A stretch of 64,000 nucleotides of DNA from Gerris lacustris (GCA_951217055.1 OX578285.1:48672024-48736023), one strand, 5' to 3'. Shown: positions 1 to 11,137, counted from the stretch's first letter. Numbers and translations are program-made. The notes: generated from the sequence alone by a model not told the origin.

Positions 1-1020
1 CGGGGTGCGTATTATACACGAGTGACAATAAATTCCTTTTTTTAAACTTAAATTTTACCTTAGGTAACTAATAAAAATCCAGCTTTTAAAAGAGTATGTA
101 TATATTACACATCACATATTAAAAAAAAATATGAACGTAGAGATATACTATTTTTTTTAACAAAAACTGATTTTATGTATCTTATCGTATTTATTTTTGT
201 GTTACCTATTTATTTATTTATTTATAGACAGAAATACTTGTTATCATCAAAGTTGTGTTAATATATTTCGGTAATTGATAATAGTAGATGGCAGATAATT
301 TTTATTCTTATCTCAAACACCGGCACCGCTACGGCTTGATTACGAACGACTAAATGCAAAGGCATTTAGGCAAAGGCAAAGGCATTTAGACCCACCTTCT
401 ACGAATTGTTAATGTCTTTATATTTTTTGTTCCTTGTATATATTGATAAAAATTCGGAAGCCTATATATAATTTTATTTATGGATAATTAGGTATCTAGT
501 TTTCTGTTAGTATGGTCGAAAGTGTTTTAAACTTGCAACTATAAGAAATTATTGTAGCCCTGCGTTCGCGGATAGTTGTCGTGTAGTTTTAGTTAAAAAG
601 CTATTCTAAAAATATATAGCTATAAATATTTGAAAGTTGATATTCAATACGCACAATTACTTAATTTATTTAAATAAGGTGCGTATTATGCAAGAATTTG
701 TTGTTTTTTTTTCTAAAATTTGGCGGAAAAGTTGGGTGCGAATTTTACGCGAATATTTATTATTTTAAGTCTAAATTTATCCTGCGTATTATTCACGACA
801 CGGGTGCGTATTATGCGAGAAAACCAAGATGAAACCTTCGTTTTTTTTATAATATTAAATGTATATATAATTATATTTGTATTTTATAATTTTATATTAG
901 CTGGATAGCCGTGCTTTGCAACGGAGTGTTTTACAGGAGATATTAATTTTTGATATAAACAATAAATACACTTAATAATTATTTTATGTGTTGAAATATT
1001 TATAAGTTTGCTGCTAATAC
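1..1020. other. AT-rich non-coding DNA with a recurring GTGCGTATTAT motif
   Basis: No gene is visible. The motif GTGCGTATTAT followed by a C and G-containing tail occurs near 5, 679 and 803, with a close variant at 783, which suggests the remains of a short repeat. Two TTTA-rich tracts occur near 210-230. The small open frame at 720-908 is hydrophobic only because the DNA is AT-rich and it shows no family motif. Confidence 0.5.
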
Positions 1021-1026
1021 TCCGAT

Positions 1027-1145
1027 TCACTCAAAAACTTCATAGTCCAGGAGATAGCGTACAAAAAAGTGTCTGACTAACATCAAGCTAGAATTTTGTA
1101 TACAAGTCAATCTTTTAGCGCCTTTTAAGAATATGTTGTCGGCTA
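1027..1145 (-). repeat. Dispersed ~100-bp repeat, paired with 21292-21398
   Basis: Read on the minus strand this segment matches 21292-21398 (+) at roughly 80 percent by eye. Shared landmarks are ATATTCTTAAAAGGC, ACAAAATTCTAGC and GCTATCTCCTGGACTAT. The frame is open in both copies (about 35 similar residues, including MLVRHFF and RYLLDY), but no known protein family is recognised. At 21.3 kb the same sequence lies directly upstream of a signal-peptide-like frame, so it could be a repeated leader or a relic of one. Confidence 0.6.
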
Positions 1146-1366
1146 AGTTCGTCTGCGGGACATAGCTTGGCGATAGGCGTTTGTAAAAAACAAACCGGTG
1201 GAGAGCGGCCATTTCTCACCAATTATGGTGGACAATGTGATTTTCATGATCCTGAGTACAGAATTAGTTAGTAGACCAGTGACGAAAATGGCGAATGCCG
1301 TTTACAAGAGCAAGCATGTCTTTTTTGTAACACTATATCTCTTTTCTGATTTGGTCAATGATCGAC

Positions 1367-1768
1367 TCATATAGAGGCAACTACTCGTTCCTTTTTCTCC
1401 TGAACCTGGCTTAAGACAGCTCCAATCCCTACAGAAATGGCATCTGTATCTAAAATAAACTGAACAGTAGGGTCAGGAAAACAAAGGATAGGTGTAGAAC
1501 AAAGTTTCTCTTTCAATATAGTAAAAGCTTTTTCACATTCATCTGACCATCTGATTTTTTCTCCTTTTTGCAGTAATTTAAAAAGGGGATTAACATATTC
1601 TGTAAAATCCTTTACGAATCGACGATAATAAGACGCTGTGCCTAGAAATGATCTTACATCTTCTACAATAATTGGGGTAGGCCATTTTTTGACAGTAGAC
1701 ACCTTATTAGTATCAGTACTAATACCCTTACTTGAAACTATGTGGCCTAAATATGCAACCTCTTTCCA
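1367..1768 (-). pseudogene. gypsy RT C-terminus and RNase H N-terminus
   Basis: The frame carries the conserved end of Ty3/gypsy reverse transcriptase: YLGHIVSSKGI, then VRSFLGTASYYRRFV and the KCEKAFxxLK-type connection, followed by the start of RNase H with LDTDAISVGIGAVLSQ. The first RNase H catalytic Asp is present in LDTD. Upstream, the INTG motif that normally starts RT is joined directly to WKEVAYLGH, so about 150 residues including the YxDD active site have been deleted, with the join near 1765. RNase H ends abruptly near 1367. Confidence 0.88.
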
Positions 1769-1769
1769 A

Positions 1770-2655
1770 CCCGTATTTATAGAGTGATATATTTTATTTG
1801 TTATACCTATATCTGTATTGGATTTGGAAAATATATCTTCTTTAATAAATTCATTAAAAGATCAAAGGGCTTTTCGTTGTTGGTCTGAATCTAATTTTGA
1901 ATCACCCACGCGAAAAGCGGTTTTAACCCACTGTTCATCATCAACAATAACGTCATTGTTAATTCTAGAAGCAATCCTATATGAAGGATCAAGTTTTGCT
2001 AAATGGGTTCCCTTATGCAGGATTATGCTTTCTGCAGAATTATTTAGTAATCTTACAGGTACTGCGTGGTCTTTACAAGATTTGACTAATGCGCCCTAGC
2101 AACAATTACTCCATATTTAGTAACTAGTTTAGGAGACGGTTCGAGTATTCCATCAAGTAATCTGATATTTTTATCGTTAACTACTCCGTAAACTAAAACT
2201 TCTTTATTAGCTAATACTTCTACAGTCTCTAATAGTTGAACATCTGCCATTCCTACTCTATCTATATCCTCAGAAAGGAGAGGTATATAACTTTCTTTTA
2301 TATTTAATTTATTTTCTTTATAGGACAGTTACCCATCATTATTTCGAAGAAAATCACATCCTAGAATACATTTTTGATTAATATTGGCTACATAACATTT
2401 TTGAAAAATGTTTAATTCTGATATTTCTAAAGGTAAAGTAACTACTCCTTTAATTTGAAGTTGTTGTCCACTAACGTTATAAGTATGCATATCTGTAATA
2501 GGATCCAACTGAAATATATCAGATAATGTATCCCATTTTTCTATGCTTAGTAAAGATATTGATGCTCCACTATCTACTAAGATATTGTTGGAATAGAGTC
2601 TAATAACCCTATAATGAATGTCGCTGCAATTGGGGTTTTAGTATAATTTGTATTA
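1770..2655 (-). pseudogene. gypsy aspartic protease and protease-RT linker, degenerate
   Basis: Minus-strand translation gives the retropepsin active site LVDSGAS (Asp-Ser-Gly codons near 2566-2574), then the flap region and a CDFL segment. An in-frame stop follows near 2330, after a run of Asn-Asn-Asp-Gly. Beyond it is the region normally between protease and reverse transcriptase, with phrases such as VARALV, VPVRLLNNS and LHKGTHLAKL, then a frame change into DIGITNKIYHSINTG, which in this family leads into RT. The catalytic Asp is intact but the reading frame is not. Confidence 0.8.
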
Positions 2656-2680
2656 TGTATTTGATTTCTGGCCGGTCCCT

Positions 2681-3148
2681 TTATTTTCTGTAGGTGGCCG
2701 GTCTTTCTGAGTTTCCCTGATTTTTAGGACAATTGGTTCTTATATGATCAGAAGCTCCACACCCCAGCACCGCAAGTATTTTTTTGTCCTTCTTGGGTTT
2801 GGGTATCTGTTGGTATTGGTATGTAAAGTAGCTAGAACATCTATTGTTTTGTTCTACTAATTTATATAACCTACTATCAACAGAAGTACTAGGGGTTACA
2901 GCATTAACTATGTCAGAACTGCCTTCACCCCCCTCAAATTTTAAGTTAATTTCCTGATCTATAGCGATGCGAGCAGCAGTATCTAATGTTTTGGGACAAG
3001 ATTGACATACTAACGATCTTAATTGACCCGGTCCTAATGATCGTATAAAATTTTCTAAAGCTAATTCATCTTGAGTTTGCGCATCTGCGTTAGGATATGC
3101 AAACCTAGTAGTTTGCTTCGTTTTCTGACTGGCGCCATTTTTAAACAT
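2681..3148 (-). pseudogene. gypsy Gag C-terminal fragment with frameshifted zinc knuckle
   Basis: Gag is the structural polyprotein that packages element RNA in the cytoplasm. The 155-residue frame has the capsid C-terminal pattern: an ALENFIRSL helix, LRSLV, then P-T-L-D-x-A-x-x-I-A about 55-100 residues into the fragment. A CCHC knuckle follows near 2750-2790, with CGASDH and a final Cys. The first Cys of the knuckle is out of frame: shifting by one base upstream restores Cys-Trp-Gly immediately before Cys-Gly, so a single base has been lost inside the knuckle codons. The N-terminal half of Gag is absent. Confidence 0.85.
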
Positions 3149-3452
3149 TTTGGGCTAAGCTTATTTTTTTACACTTAACAGTGTATCTCGAGAACAAAGC
3201 GGGATAGCTCATCATTTTAGATATCGTTGAAAACCTAAAAACATTTGCTAAAGGAAATGTTATTATCAATTTTCATTTATTTTTATTCCTTCTAGTTCAA
3301 ATTTAGCTCAAAATGTCTTTTTTTTTAAAAAAAATCAAAAAATAAAGAAATTTTTTACTGCCCATAGTGCTTAAACTAGTTACATCTTGAATTGTCCAGG
3401 CAATGGAAAAACTTCTTTATTTAATAACCTTTTCATGGATACCCATATCATT
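3149..3452. other. Non-coding, nothing recognised
   Basis: AT-rich sequence upstream of the gypsy gag fragment. I see no LTR, promoter or repeat that I can name. Confidence 0.4.
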
Positions 3453-4456
3453 GTATGTTAAATAGGAAATTTTTTACGTTACAGACCCATTTATTAAAAA
3501 AAACTAATGTAAACATGAGAAAAAATTACTTTTTTCCGTGGTAGGCTGTGAAATAGTAACTTTAGAGCCTAAAAGACATAGCTAAAATCCATTTTTTCAT
3601 TACGTGGACTTAGAAAATCTTTTCATTACTCCTAGCTGTAAAGAAAAAATCTTTTACGTCCTAGGAACTAAAAGATTTTTTATGTCCGGTGGGTAGTTGT
3701 CAAAACTTCCGTTAGTACCGCTGCAGTCTTTGTAGAAATGCTTATAGTACGATTAAAATCCGCTAGATGTCAATGCGTTTTATTTATCTTTTCTTATAGT
3801 GTAACCTCTTTTTAAGGTTTTTTTTTTAAGTCTTAAGTATGTACTAATATTTCTTATTATTATATATTGATTAGTGATTAATATTTAATGTTTTTTCATT
3901 GTCTGCTACCACGGAAAAAATAGCATATGCTACGCGACTGTGAAGTGTTTTTTCTTTACCTTGGCAATATTTACTGTCTCGCTTCGCTCTACAGTAAATG
4001 TAATTGCCGCGGTAAAGAAAAAACTCACTTCACAGCCTAGTAACATAATATACTATTTATTTAATATCTCCCCTTTTGAACGGTATAATCATTTGACTCG
4101 ACTTAATCATAATCACTTTCAAAGTAAATGTGTGATGAAATAACTATTGTTGACTATTTCTAGTAGCCTGGAGTATGACCAAAACAGGGGGGGGGGGGCA
4201 CCTCTCCCTCTTTTAAATGAGTATACAAAATTAAAAATTAAGGCTGAAAACTGCTTTTGTTTACTTTAAATCAAATTATAATTATCATTAACTTCGGGAG
4301 ACATACAGAGAAAGATAGACCCCAGCATCGGCACCCCAGCTTGAACCACGGGCCTCCTTTTTTTATTTTATAAAAGAAAAACCAAACATTTTAGCGTTTT
4401 TTTATTTTTTTTCAACAAATGTGCTTATAGCGTAAAAAATTTCCTATTTAACATAC
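3453..4456. repeat. Nested inverted-repeat element with internal hairpin
   Basis: A perfect 26-bp inverted repeat (3453-3478 and 4431-4456, core TTAAATAGGAAATTTTTTAC) bounds about 1 kb. Inside it, a 15-bp inverted repeat TTTTTTCCGTGGTAG (3530-3544) pairs with 3906-3920. A near-perfect hairpin follows at 3938-4035 (CTGTGAAGTG ... CACTTCACAG) with inner arms CTTTACC and GGTAAAG. A segment containing GGTATAATCATTTGACTCG occurs at about 4081 and again at 4456. This looks like MITE-type or foldback DNA, with one unit inserted in another. No protein is encoded. Confidence 0.6.
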
Positions 4457-4787
4457 GGTATAATCATTTGACTCGACTAATCATAATCACTTTCAAAGTA
4501 AAGTGGTATTTCAAAGTAGTTAGTATTTAAATGTTGTTGTTATTGTTTATGTTCTTTCTTATTATTACCTTTTGTTAATCCTTATTTAAATTTTCCGCTA
4601 AAATGTTTGCTGTTTCTTTTATAAAATAAAATTGTTTGTTAAAAATGTAGTTATTATTTTTATTGTTATGTACTTAAAAAAATATAACCTCCAAACTCTT
4701 TATATCTTTATTAAAAAAAAAAAATACAAAAATTAAAAGCAGTTTTCAGCTTTAATTTTAGGTTACATGCTTTTGTATACTTATTGG

Positions 4788-4931
<144 letters not shown>

Positions 4932-5099
4932 TGTCCTACTCTTTAGCAGCTTTCATTTGGCACCCCATTTGAAAATTAAAAAAAATATAAATTTTTGAGT
5001 TTACCACATTTTTGCGAATTGCGCATGCGCATATTTAATTTTGAACTTCTGTATATTTTTCCTGCGGTTGGGTCAAAAAGTTGCACCAGTGTTTCAAAT

Positions 5100-5215
5100 T
5101 TCAGCACTTTCGCTTAAACGGTTCGGGCCCTATGAACCAAAGAGCGATGGACGGACGGACACATCACCCTCGGCATAAGGGTTTTGAGAAGTATCTATAA
5201 AACCCTAAAATCGTA
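5100..5215 (+). repeat. Short dispersed repeat ending in AAACCCTAAAA
   Basis: The phrase GGACGGACGGACACATCACC, then CTCGGCATAAGGGTTT and AAACCCTAAAA, matches 59570-59650 read on the minus strand. The ending resembles that of repeat family D at 7.1-7.8 kb and 51.6 kb. Confidence 0.6.
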
Positions 5216-5245
5216 GTATATAAAAAGTTATTTTTATCTTGTAAT

Positions 5246-5335
5246 TATATAGGTTTAAGATCAGCTCTCTAGATGGTTGTCATTTATCTGAAGTAAAAAA
5301 ATTCGGAACTATTTTTTTTTTTTTTTTTTTTTTTT
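5246..5335 (+). repeat. Dispersed repeat, inverted copy at 30517-30604
   Basis: AGGTTTAAGATCAGCTCTCT followed by AGATGGTTGTCATT and an oligo(T) tract is repeated on the opposite strand at 30517-30604. Both copies have a long T (or A) run on the same side of the unit, which would fit a retroposed tail. Confidence 0.65.
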
Positions 5336-6165
5336 TCACCATCATTATATTATAACAATGACAATTATATTATTAACATTACATATGATTTAACAGAAAA
5401 TTTAAAAACGTAGTATATAAAAAGTTCAAAGTAAGGTCAGCAGATTTTTTCTTTTTAATTTAGATTCGTGTTCTTCATGGTTTGAAGATAGTCTTCTTTT
5501 GTGTGCGGGTCGTAGAGGGTTGAATGTTATAAACAAACTAAATTGTTTTAAAAATGGCTATATTTCGCCCCTCTCCGGGGCATATTCATGCCTTAAACAT
5601 CATTAAAAACATTGTTAACATTAAAAATTATGTTTACAAAATATATGCTTTATAATAAAATTATGAATTTTATTTATCGTTTTTACAGTAATTTCATATA
5701 AGTTTTTTTTATATTTTTATAAAAGAAATGGCATACCTTGTATGTTTGTCAGTATAGTAAGTTTGTATCCACCATTTTTTGGTATCGTCGTTTTTTTTAT
5801 TTACAAATTTTTCACTTTTTCACTTACTTCCAGAACCTCTGTTCAATAACAAATTAACAAACCATTTTCATATTTAACTTTTAACAAACACGTAACACGA
5901 TTATATAAACAGATGAAAAAAAAACATTTATTAAACCAAAACTAAAACTAAAAAGGACTAGCGTAAATTATATTTCGGTATGTGCGGGTAACCATATTTT
6001 AACCTTCTTATAATTATTCTTTCATATTAACATGTGATTTTAAAACTTAAAATAATTTTTACTTTATATATAATTAAATTTATTTTTTTATATTAAAGGA
6101 ACTGTGACTAGTATGATTTCTTATATTTTGTTTTTTATCAGTTTACTTTTAGCGGGAATTATGAT
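5336..6165. other. AT-rich non-coding interval
   Basis: Nothing recognised as a gene or RNA. It probably contains the 3' flank of the Penelope-like relic that follows. Confidence 0.4.
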
Positions 6166-6169
6166 TTGA

Positions 6170-6905
6170 ATTACTTATTTCTTTTAAAATAGCTGAATAA
6201 AATTTATTTATCTCTCTTGAATCTGCCTTGTGATTAATTGAGTTTTCTTCATACATTGATATGTATGTTGCCTCGAGATATTTTCTTTTAGTTTCATTCC
6301 TCTCTGTGTCTATTATTTTAATACTTTCTTCATTTATTTTGTGATTATAAGTAGCTGTGTGAATGCTGAGGGCAGTGTTTCCATTTTTTGCTTTTATGTC
6401 GTATTTATGTTGTTTTATTCTATTCTCTAATCTTTGTTTTGTTTCTCCGACGTATATTTTATTGCAGTCTTTACAAATAATTTGATATATTACTTCTGTT
6501 TTTTTTAAATTTGTCTATTTTGTCTTTTAGATTATGATGAAACTTATTTTTTACCTTATTTATTGGTTTTAAACCGAATTTTATATCATTGCAGTCAAAT
6601 TCTTTAAAAGTATTTTGAATTTTTTCAGTTAGTCCTTTTATATATGTGAGTGATTTAAAAAATTTTGTGTTATCTATTTTATCTATATTTGTAGTGTTTG
6701 TTAATGCTATGTGCCAAAATTTGTTTATAATTTTGTAGGGATAACTATTTTTTTCGAGGTTTTTGAAAATTTTATTTTTTAGCGTAGGTATAGATTTTTG
6801 ATCTGTTAGTGAAATAGATTTTTTTAATAAATTGAGAACTGAATTTCTTTTTTGATAGAATGGGTGATGGGTGAAGATGTTCAAATGTCCAATATATATT
6901 TTATT
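6170..6905 (-). mobile_element. Penelope-like retroelement relic with GIY-YIG endonuclease domain
   Basis: On the minus strand, from about 6900, the frame reads as the C-terminal linker of a Penelope-like reverse transcriptase: HHPFYQKRNSVLNLL, SISLTDQKSI, then YIKGLTEKIQ and LKPINKVKN. After a frame change at an oligo-T tract near 6500 it continues as a GIY-YIG nuclease: VIYQIICKDC, then KIYVGETKQRLENRIKQH, a TALSIHTATYNHKI block and an SINHKADSR-type end at about 6200. The GIY part is VIY and the YIG part is YVG. The RT domain proper is missing. Penelope-like enzymes use this nuclease to nick the target for reverse transcription. The family call is from these motifs; the clade is not assigned. 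Confidence 0.82.
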
Positions 6906-7154
6906 TTTTTTACAAAATTTTTTTTGGGCGAAAAATTGGGTCGAAAAGTCCCAAAAACACAAATTTTCCGAACTGTAGTGTAGGCGCATTTTTCGGGAAA
7001 ACTGTACGTGTAGGAGAAAGTTTGACTCAGATTCAGATTTAACAACCTCGAAAACATAAAGTTCAGATAAAATTTTCTTGGAGCCCGAAAGTTCGTTAAA
7101 TTTTGCAGAACAGTGTAATTTTGTGTTCGCTATATTTTTCCTATGTAACGTCAA
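6471..7154 (-). other. Chimeric 227-residue open frame (repeat family D + Penelope linker)
   Basis: This is the longest open frame among the first 9 kb, but it is not a gene. Its first ~85 residues come from repeat family D (the DNA at 7080-7154 is shared with 7490-7766 and 51614-51870). The remainder is the Penelope linker. The two parts meet near 6905. The frame stays open because both parts are AT-rich. I include it because automatic annotation could call it a protein. Confidence 0.7.
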
Positions 7155-7304
7155 AACGATCTTTAATACGGCAAAGTTTTATGTTTTTATCTGTTTTGAT
7201 TAATTCAAAAAGTTATTGGAACCGTACTCGTACAGAGTGACAGACAGACACAGGAAGAAATCTATAAGGGTTTCTATTTTTGGTTTTACCAACGAAACCC
7301 TAAA
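7040..7304 (+). repeat. Repeat family D copy 1
   Basis: A GC-poor unit with the landmarks TCGCTATATTTTTCC, AAGTTATTGGAACCGTACTC, a GAGTGACAGACAGAC block and a final ACGAAACCCTAAAAAC. Related copies lie at 7490-7766 (+) and 51614-51870 (-). The end resembles repeats common in insect genomes, but I do not assign a class. Confidence 0.7.
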
Positions 7305-7489
7305 AACATAAATGGTTTATAAATGTCTCTGGTAAATAGGGTTTTTTTTTGGAATTGTGAACATGAAATTATTAATGAGTTGAGGAACCGACGATAAAAA
7401 GAATGCACCATGAACATGAAAACGATGTTTTAGTCAAAATGGCGTGGAAAATTAAATCATTCCCACAAGTGTTATATATTTTTGTTATC

Positions 7490-7766
7490 TCATCTTTAAT
7501 ATCTTTCATTTGAGCCCCTACTCAAAATTTCAATTTTTTTTCAAACTAGTAGAAAAACGCGTGTAATTTTTGATCAGCTGATGATTTTGAGCTCACTATA
7601 TTTTTTCTGTGTGCTCATCAAAAAAATCTTTAATACTGCAATGCAAAGTTGCTTGTTTTCTATCTTTTTTGATTAAAAAGTTATTGGAACTGTACAGAGT
7701 GACAGGCACAGGAACGAAACTATGTGGGTTTCTTTTCTTTAGTTATCAACGAAACCCTAAAAACGA
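7490..7766 (+). repeat. Repeat family D copy 2
   Basis: It shares with copy 1 the CAGCTGATGATTTTGAGCTC region, CTATATTTTTTCTG, AAAAAGTTATTGGAACTGTA, GAGTGACAGG and the final ACGAAACCCTAAAAACG. No TSD could be read. Confidence 0.7.
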
Positions 7767-9125
7767 AGATAAAACGTTATTTATATTTACTTCAAATCAG
7801 GATTTGATCTAAAAGACGAGATTAACAAGGTTTTTCTACAGAATCGCATTCACAATCTAATTGACTTTTCTAATTTAAATTTTTTTACTACTACTCTAAT
7901 TTAATTTATTTTAAACTAGTAACATAATAGATATTCAAACTCAAAAAACGGTCTTTTTCGTTCAAAATGTGGCTTATGTTAAGCTTCGTTGACTCCACTA
8001 GTATGTATGTTACTAGTTAAAAAAAAAACTATGATAGGTATGCATTGTTAATACGAATTAATATGAAGCACATAACCTGTAGTACCTTTTAATGTATGTC
8101 AAAACATTAAATATTTTCCATATGATTAAAATAATTTCGAAATTCATACGAAAAACAAAATTTTTTCCCAATTTCCCCTATTTTGCTATGTATGTATATC
8201 TATAAATATTTTATATCTTTACTTATTGACTTACTTTTGAGTTATATTAGTTAATATAAGTATATCATTTATGTAAATAATAAAAAAACACGGATAATAT
8301 TGTATTATAAACGTGATATTTTGAAATTTTCTAGAAAAAATCTCTATTTTATTGATTTTTTTGTATACCGATTTTCAAATAAAAAGCGGCACCATTTAAA
8401 ATTTTACTATTGACCTGAAACTTTTCAAAAATCACTTTTTCATGTATTCGCACAAAGTTAGGGGTTGGGAGCACAAAATTTCAATACTTTTTTTTTCACC
8501 CCTATGATGAAGGCCCCCCCTAATGTGCCTACGAAAACACGAAAACTAATAAATGGAAAACACTGGAAAAAAGTAATTATGAACTCGTATATGAGAAAGT
8601 TTGTCTGAGTTACCTCGGACCGATTTTTACCTAAATACAGTAAATTGGTATTATCATTTCTTTCATAGAGCACTAAATTCATGTAAAATGTCTTTATCGA
8701 GATTTTTGAGTGCTTTAAAACGTTATATAATTAATAAATATTATACAGGTCTAAATGTAATATAAAATAGTATTTTAGACTTATTTAAAATTAACTTGAT
8801 AACTCTGGGTTACTTCATTCAATTTAATTAACTTGAGTGAATTGATGGAACGTTGCCGTCATGCTAGATGCAATAAGTAAATTGCTTATTACTTTGATGA
8901 TTTTCACAAACTTTTAATTATATGAAATAAATATATTGAATTTGGTTTCATAGTGGTACTTATCTGTTTCTCTAACGTAGCCTAGTTTATCGATTAATTA
9001 ACTTACTACTAGAAACTTTATCCAAACTATATTAATTCGTATAATTACGTTTCATTTACCTCTCTCTTTATTGAATACAAAATTTAGAGTACACTTAAGC
9101 AATTTTAAGTCTATAAACTTTATAA
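7767..9125. other. AT-rich interval, one family B fragment
   Basis: No gene is visible. A fragment of repeat family B (minus orientation) lies at 8531-8628, recognised by AACTAATAAATGGAAAACAC and TATATGAGAAAGTTTGTCTG. The open frame covering that stretch is an accident of the repeat. Confidence 0.5.
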
Positions 9126-9129
9126 AATA

Positions 9130-9935
9130 AGCGTAGGAGTCCCCCAAAGGCCAATTCTTGGCTCAATTCTCTTCACATTTTTTACTGACATTCCACGATT
9201 CGCTAACATTACTTTAGCTATTTTCGCCGACGACGTATGTGTTATGACGTCATCGTGGAGATTTGACACCGTAACACGTAGGTTAAATCCAGCCTTATCT
9301 AAACTGGATAATTACTTTTTCAAATGGAGGCTCAAACAAAATGTTAGTAAATTTGAAGCTCTATTGTTTACTAAAAGAGGGCCTTTCATGAACCATAACA
9401 TCAAAATAAACAATGTAGTTATACCGTGGAGTAATTCAGCTGGATACTTGGCCGTACATTTAGATTCAAAATTATCATTTACCACTAATATTCAAACAAT
9501 AGTCCAAAAATTCAAAACCTTAATCAAATCACTATTCCCGTTATTCCGCGATTCATCTATCAGTAGTAAGAACAAATTACAAATATACAAAGTAGTCGTC
9601 AGACCTGTGATAACTTATGCTTGTGCTGCTTGGAGCAGCACATGTAATACGAAACCTGCAAAAACTACAGGTTATACACAAAACAAATTTCTTCAACTTG
9701 CGACTAACTCACCTAGACGTACAATAATTAAAAACCTCCATCAAATCTCAAAAGTGGACATGATTGAAGACGTCATTGTTAAACTAGCCAAATCCTTTTT
9801 TAAAAAAAATGTATATACAGCGAAAATCCTTTAGTAACTGAACTTAGCGAGCATATTAACCTCAATTCCCATTTGGCTCATCATAAAACTTTAGGGCACA
9901 GACTATCATGAACTAGCAGCTTAATTTATGATGTG
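9130..9935 (+). mobile_element. jockey-like LINE, RT C-terminal fragment
   Basis: The frame opens with GVPQRPILGSILF, the jockey-type motif before the catalytic site, then IFADDVCVM, in which FADD is the intact reverse-transcriptase active site (about 9220-9235). It continues as DNYFFKWRLKQNVSKFE, the thumb and a C-terminal block VRPVITYACAAW, and ends near 9930 with LVTELSEHINLN. The first methionine of the open frame (9244) lies after the active site, so the protein is 5'-truncated, the usual state of a LINE copy. It is similar in layout to the copy at 19150-20600 but not a near-identical one. Confidence 0.85.
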
Positions 9936-10567
9936 CAGTTTACACCAGATTAATTCATTTAACTTAATATTTAATAGATTTTAAAAATATTACCACTTGC
10001 TAGTTGTAGGTTTTTTATTTGTTTTTTCCTACTTTAATAATATTGTAACTCTAAAGTATGTAAATATATAAAATTGTAAAGTGATAAATGTGAAACTGTC
10101 ACCTTTGTACGATATTGTACAACCAAACCATGTATACTATTAAGCCTAGTTCCCACTAGTAGACACTATGCGCAACATGTCTATATACGTCTTCTGAGAG
10201 CGTCTATTGTCTCGGTCTAGCGTCCACACCGAAATTTGTTTTTTAGTCAAGTTATTCTCGTCTAATATGAAGTTAAATATTTTTAGTCCAGTCACGAGAG
10301 ATTTAAAAAGAGGGTCCACCTTGCGTTTGTGCAGGAAACGCTTTTATTTTTTTGTGTCTTCCAGCATGATTAGGAGATGTTTGCGACCTCTAAAACTTTG
10401 CGGACAACTTTTGGTGGGCTAAAAACCACTATTTGTTTGCACTTTTTTCGGTTTTTCGCATATAACTTGAAAACGGCTGCTCCTGAGGGGCAATTTCTGA
10501 GGGGAGGGGGAATTAAGTAACGGAACTAATATTCATTTATTGTAGCGTAAAACACAACGATGCTGTC
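9936..10567. other. LINE 3' flank and unassigned sequence
   Basis: A possible LINE 3' UTR runs to about 10130. A more GC-rich block follows (10145-10430) starting GCCTAGTTCCCACTAGTAGA. It resembles the ends of some hAT-type MITEs, but I found no matching second end. Confidence 0.3.
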
Positions 10568-11111
10568 ATAGTACATTACGCGTCGAGTGCGGAAAGTAGC
10601 ATTTTGCATGCGAGTATGAAGTTTGCATCCGAGCGACAGCGAGGGTAGTAAAACCACAAGAGCAATGCAAAATGTCGTTTTCGCACGAGTTGCATACCGT
10701 ACTTTATCAACGATTGTTAGATTTAAATAATAAACACAGAAAAAAATAAACTTGCTGTATGTATGTTCGTATCTCTCTCTTGATAAAGATGGCATTAATT
10801 CTTGAGTTGTATTTTTTGCCGAATTAATTATTTCTGGAGTAGTATTATTCTCCACTTTTTCGTCAAAGTCACTTGATTCACTTATTGTTTTCCAATAAAA
10901 ACTTGATATAAACAGTTACTTTAATAAAAGAACAGCAAATTAGTTTTGTTAAATGTAAACAAACACGCTAATCGTGGGTAAAGCTGAGAATTCTTCAGAA
11001 CTATGAGACGCGCATGCGCAATGAATACAAGCACGTAAAGAATCACTTCCTACGCTGTTTCCTACGCAAACAGAGATACAATGTTTATATTTCGTATCAA
11101 TCGTAGATAAA
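10568..11111 (+). repeat. Repeat family A copy 1
   Basis: A 544-bp unit that also occurs at 39561-40124 and 51874-52686. It starts ATAGTACATTACGCGTCGAG and ends ATCAATCGTAGATAAA. The first ~150 bp fold back on themselves (GTACATTACG... with ...GCATACCGTAC; GCATTTTGCAT with ATGCAAAATG). An inverted pair TTTATC(T/A)ACGATTG and CAATCGTAGATAAA bounds the remainder, so the unit may be a MITE of about 400 bp next to a foldback. The open frame on the minus strand is not protein-like. Confidence 0.8.
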
Positions 11112-11137
11112 ATTTATTTTAATTGGGGGGGCCAAGG

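Larger units (their letters stand above)
1367..3148 (-). mobile_element. Ty3/gypsy LTR retrotransposon relic (gag-protease-[deleted RT]-RNase H)
   Basis: Three blocks lie in the expected order on the minus strand: a gag C-terminus with a zinc knuckle (3148-2681), an aspartic protease and its downstream linker (about 2650-1770), and the C-terminal reverse transcriptase region running into RNase H (about 1765-1367). The reverse transcriptase core is missing, and integrase and LTRs are not seen. The element is dead: it has a stop after the protease, frame changes and a large internal deletion. The sides show no convincing LTR pair or target duplication, so the limits given are those of the coding homology. 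Confidence 0.88.

Noticed and set aside
720..908. 62-residue hydrophobic frame
   Set aside because: Hydrophobicity follows from AT-rich codons (Phe, Ile, Leu); no start context or relative.
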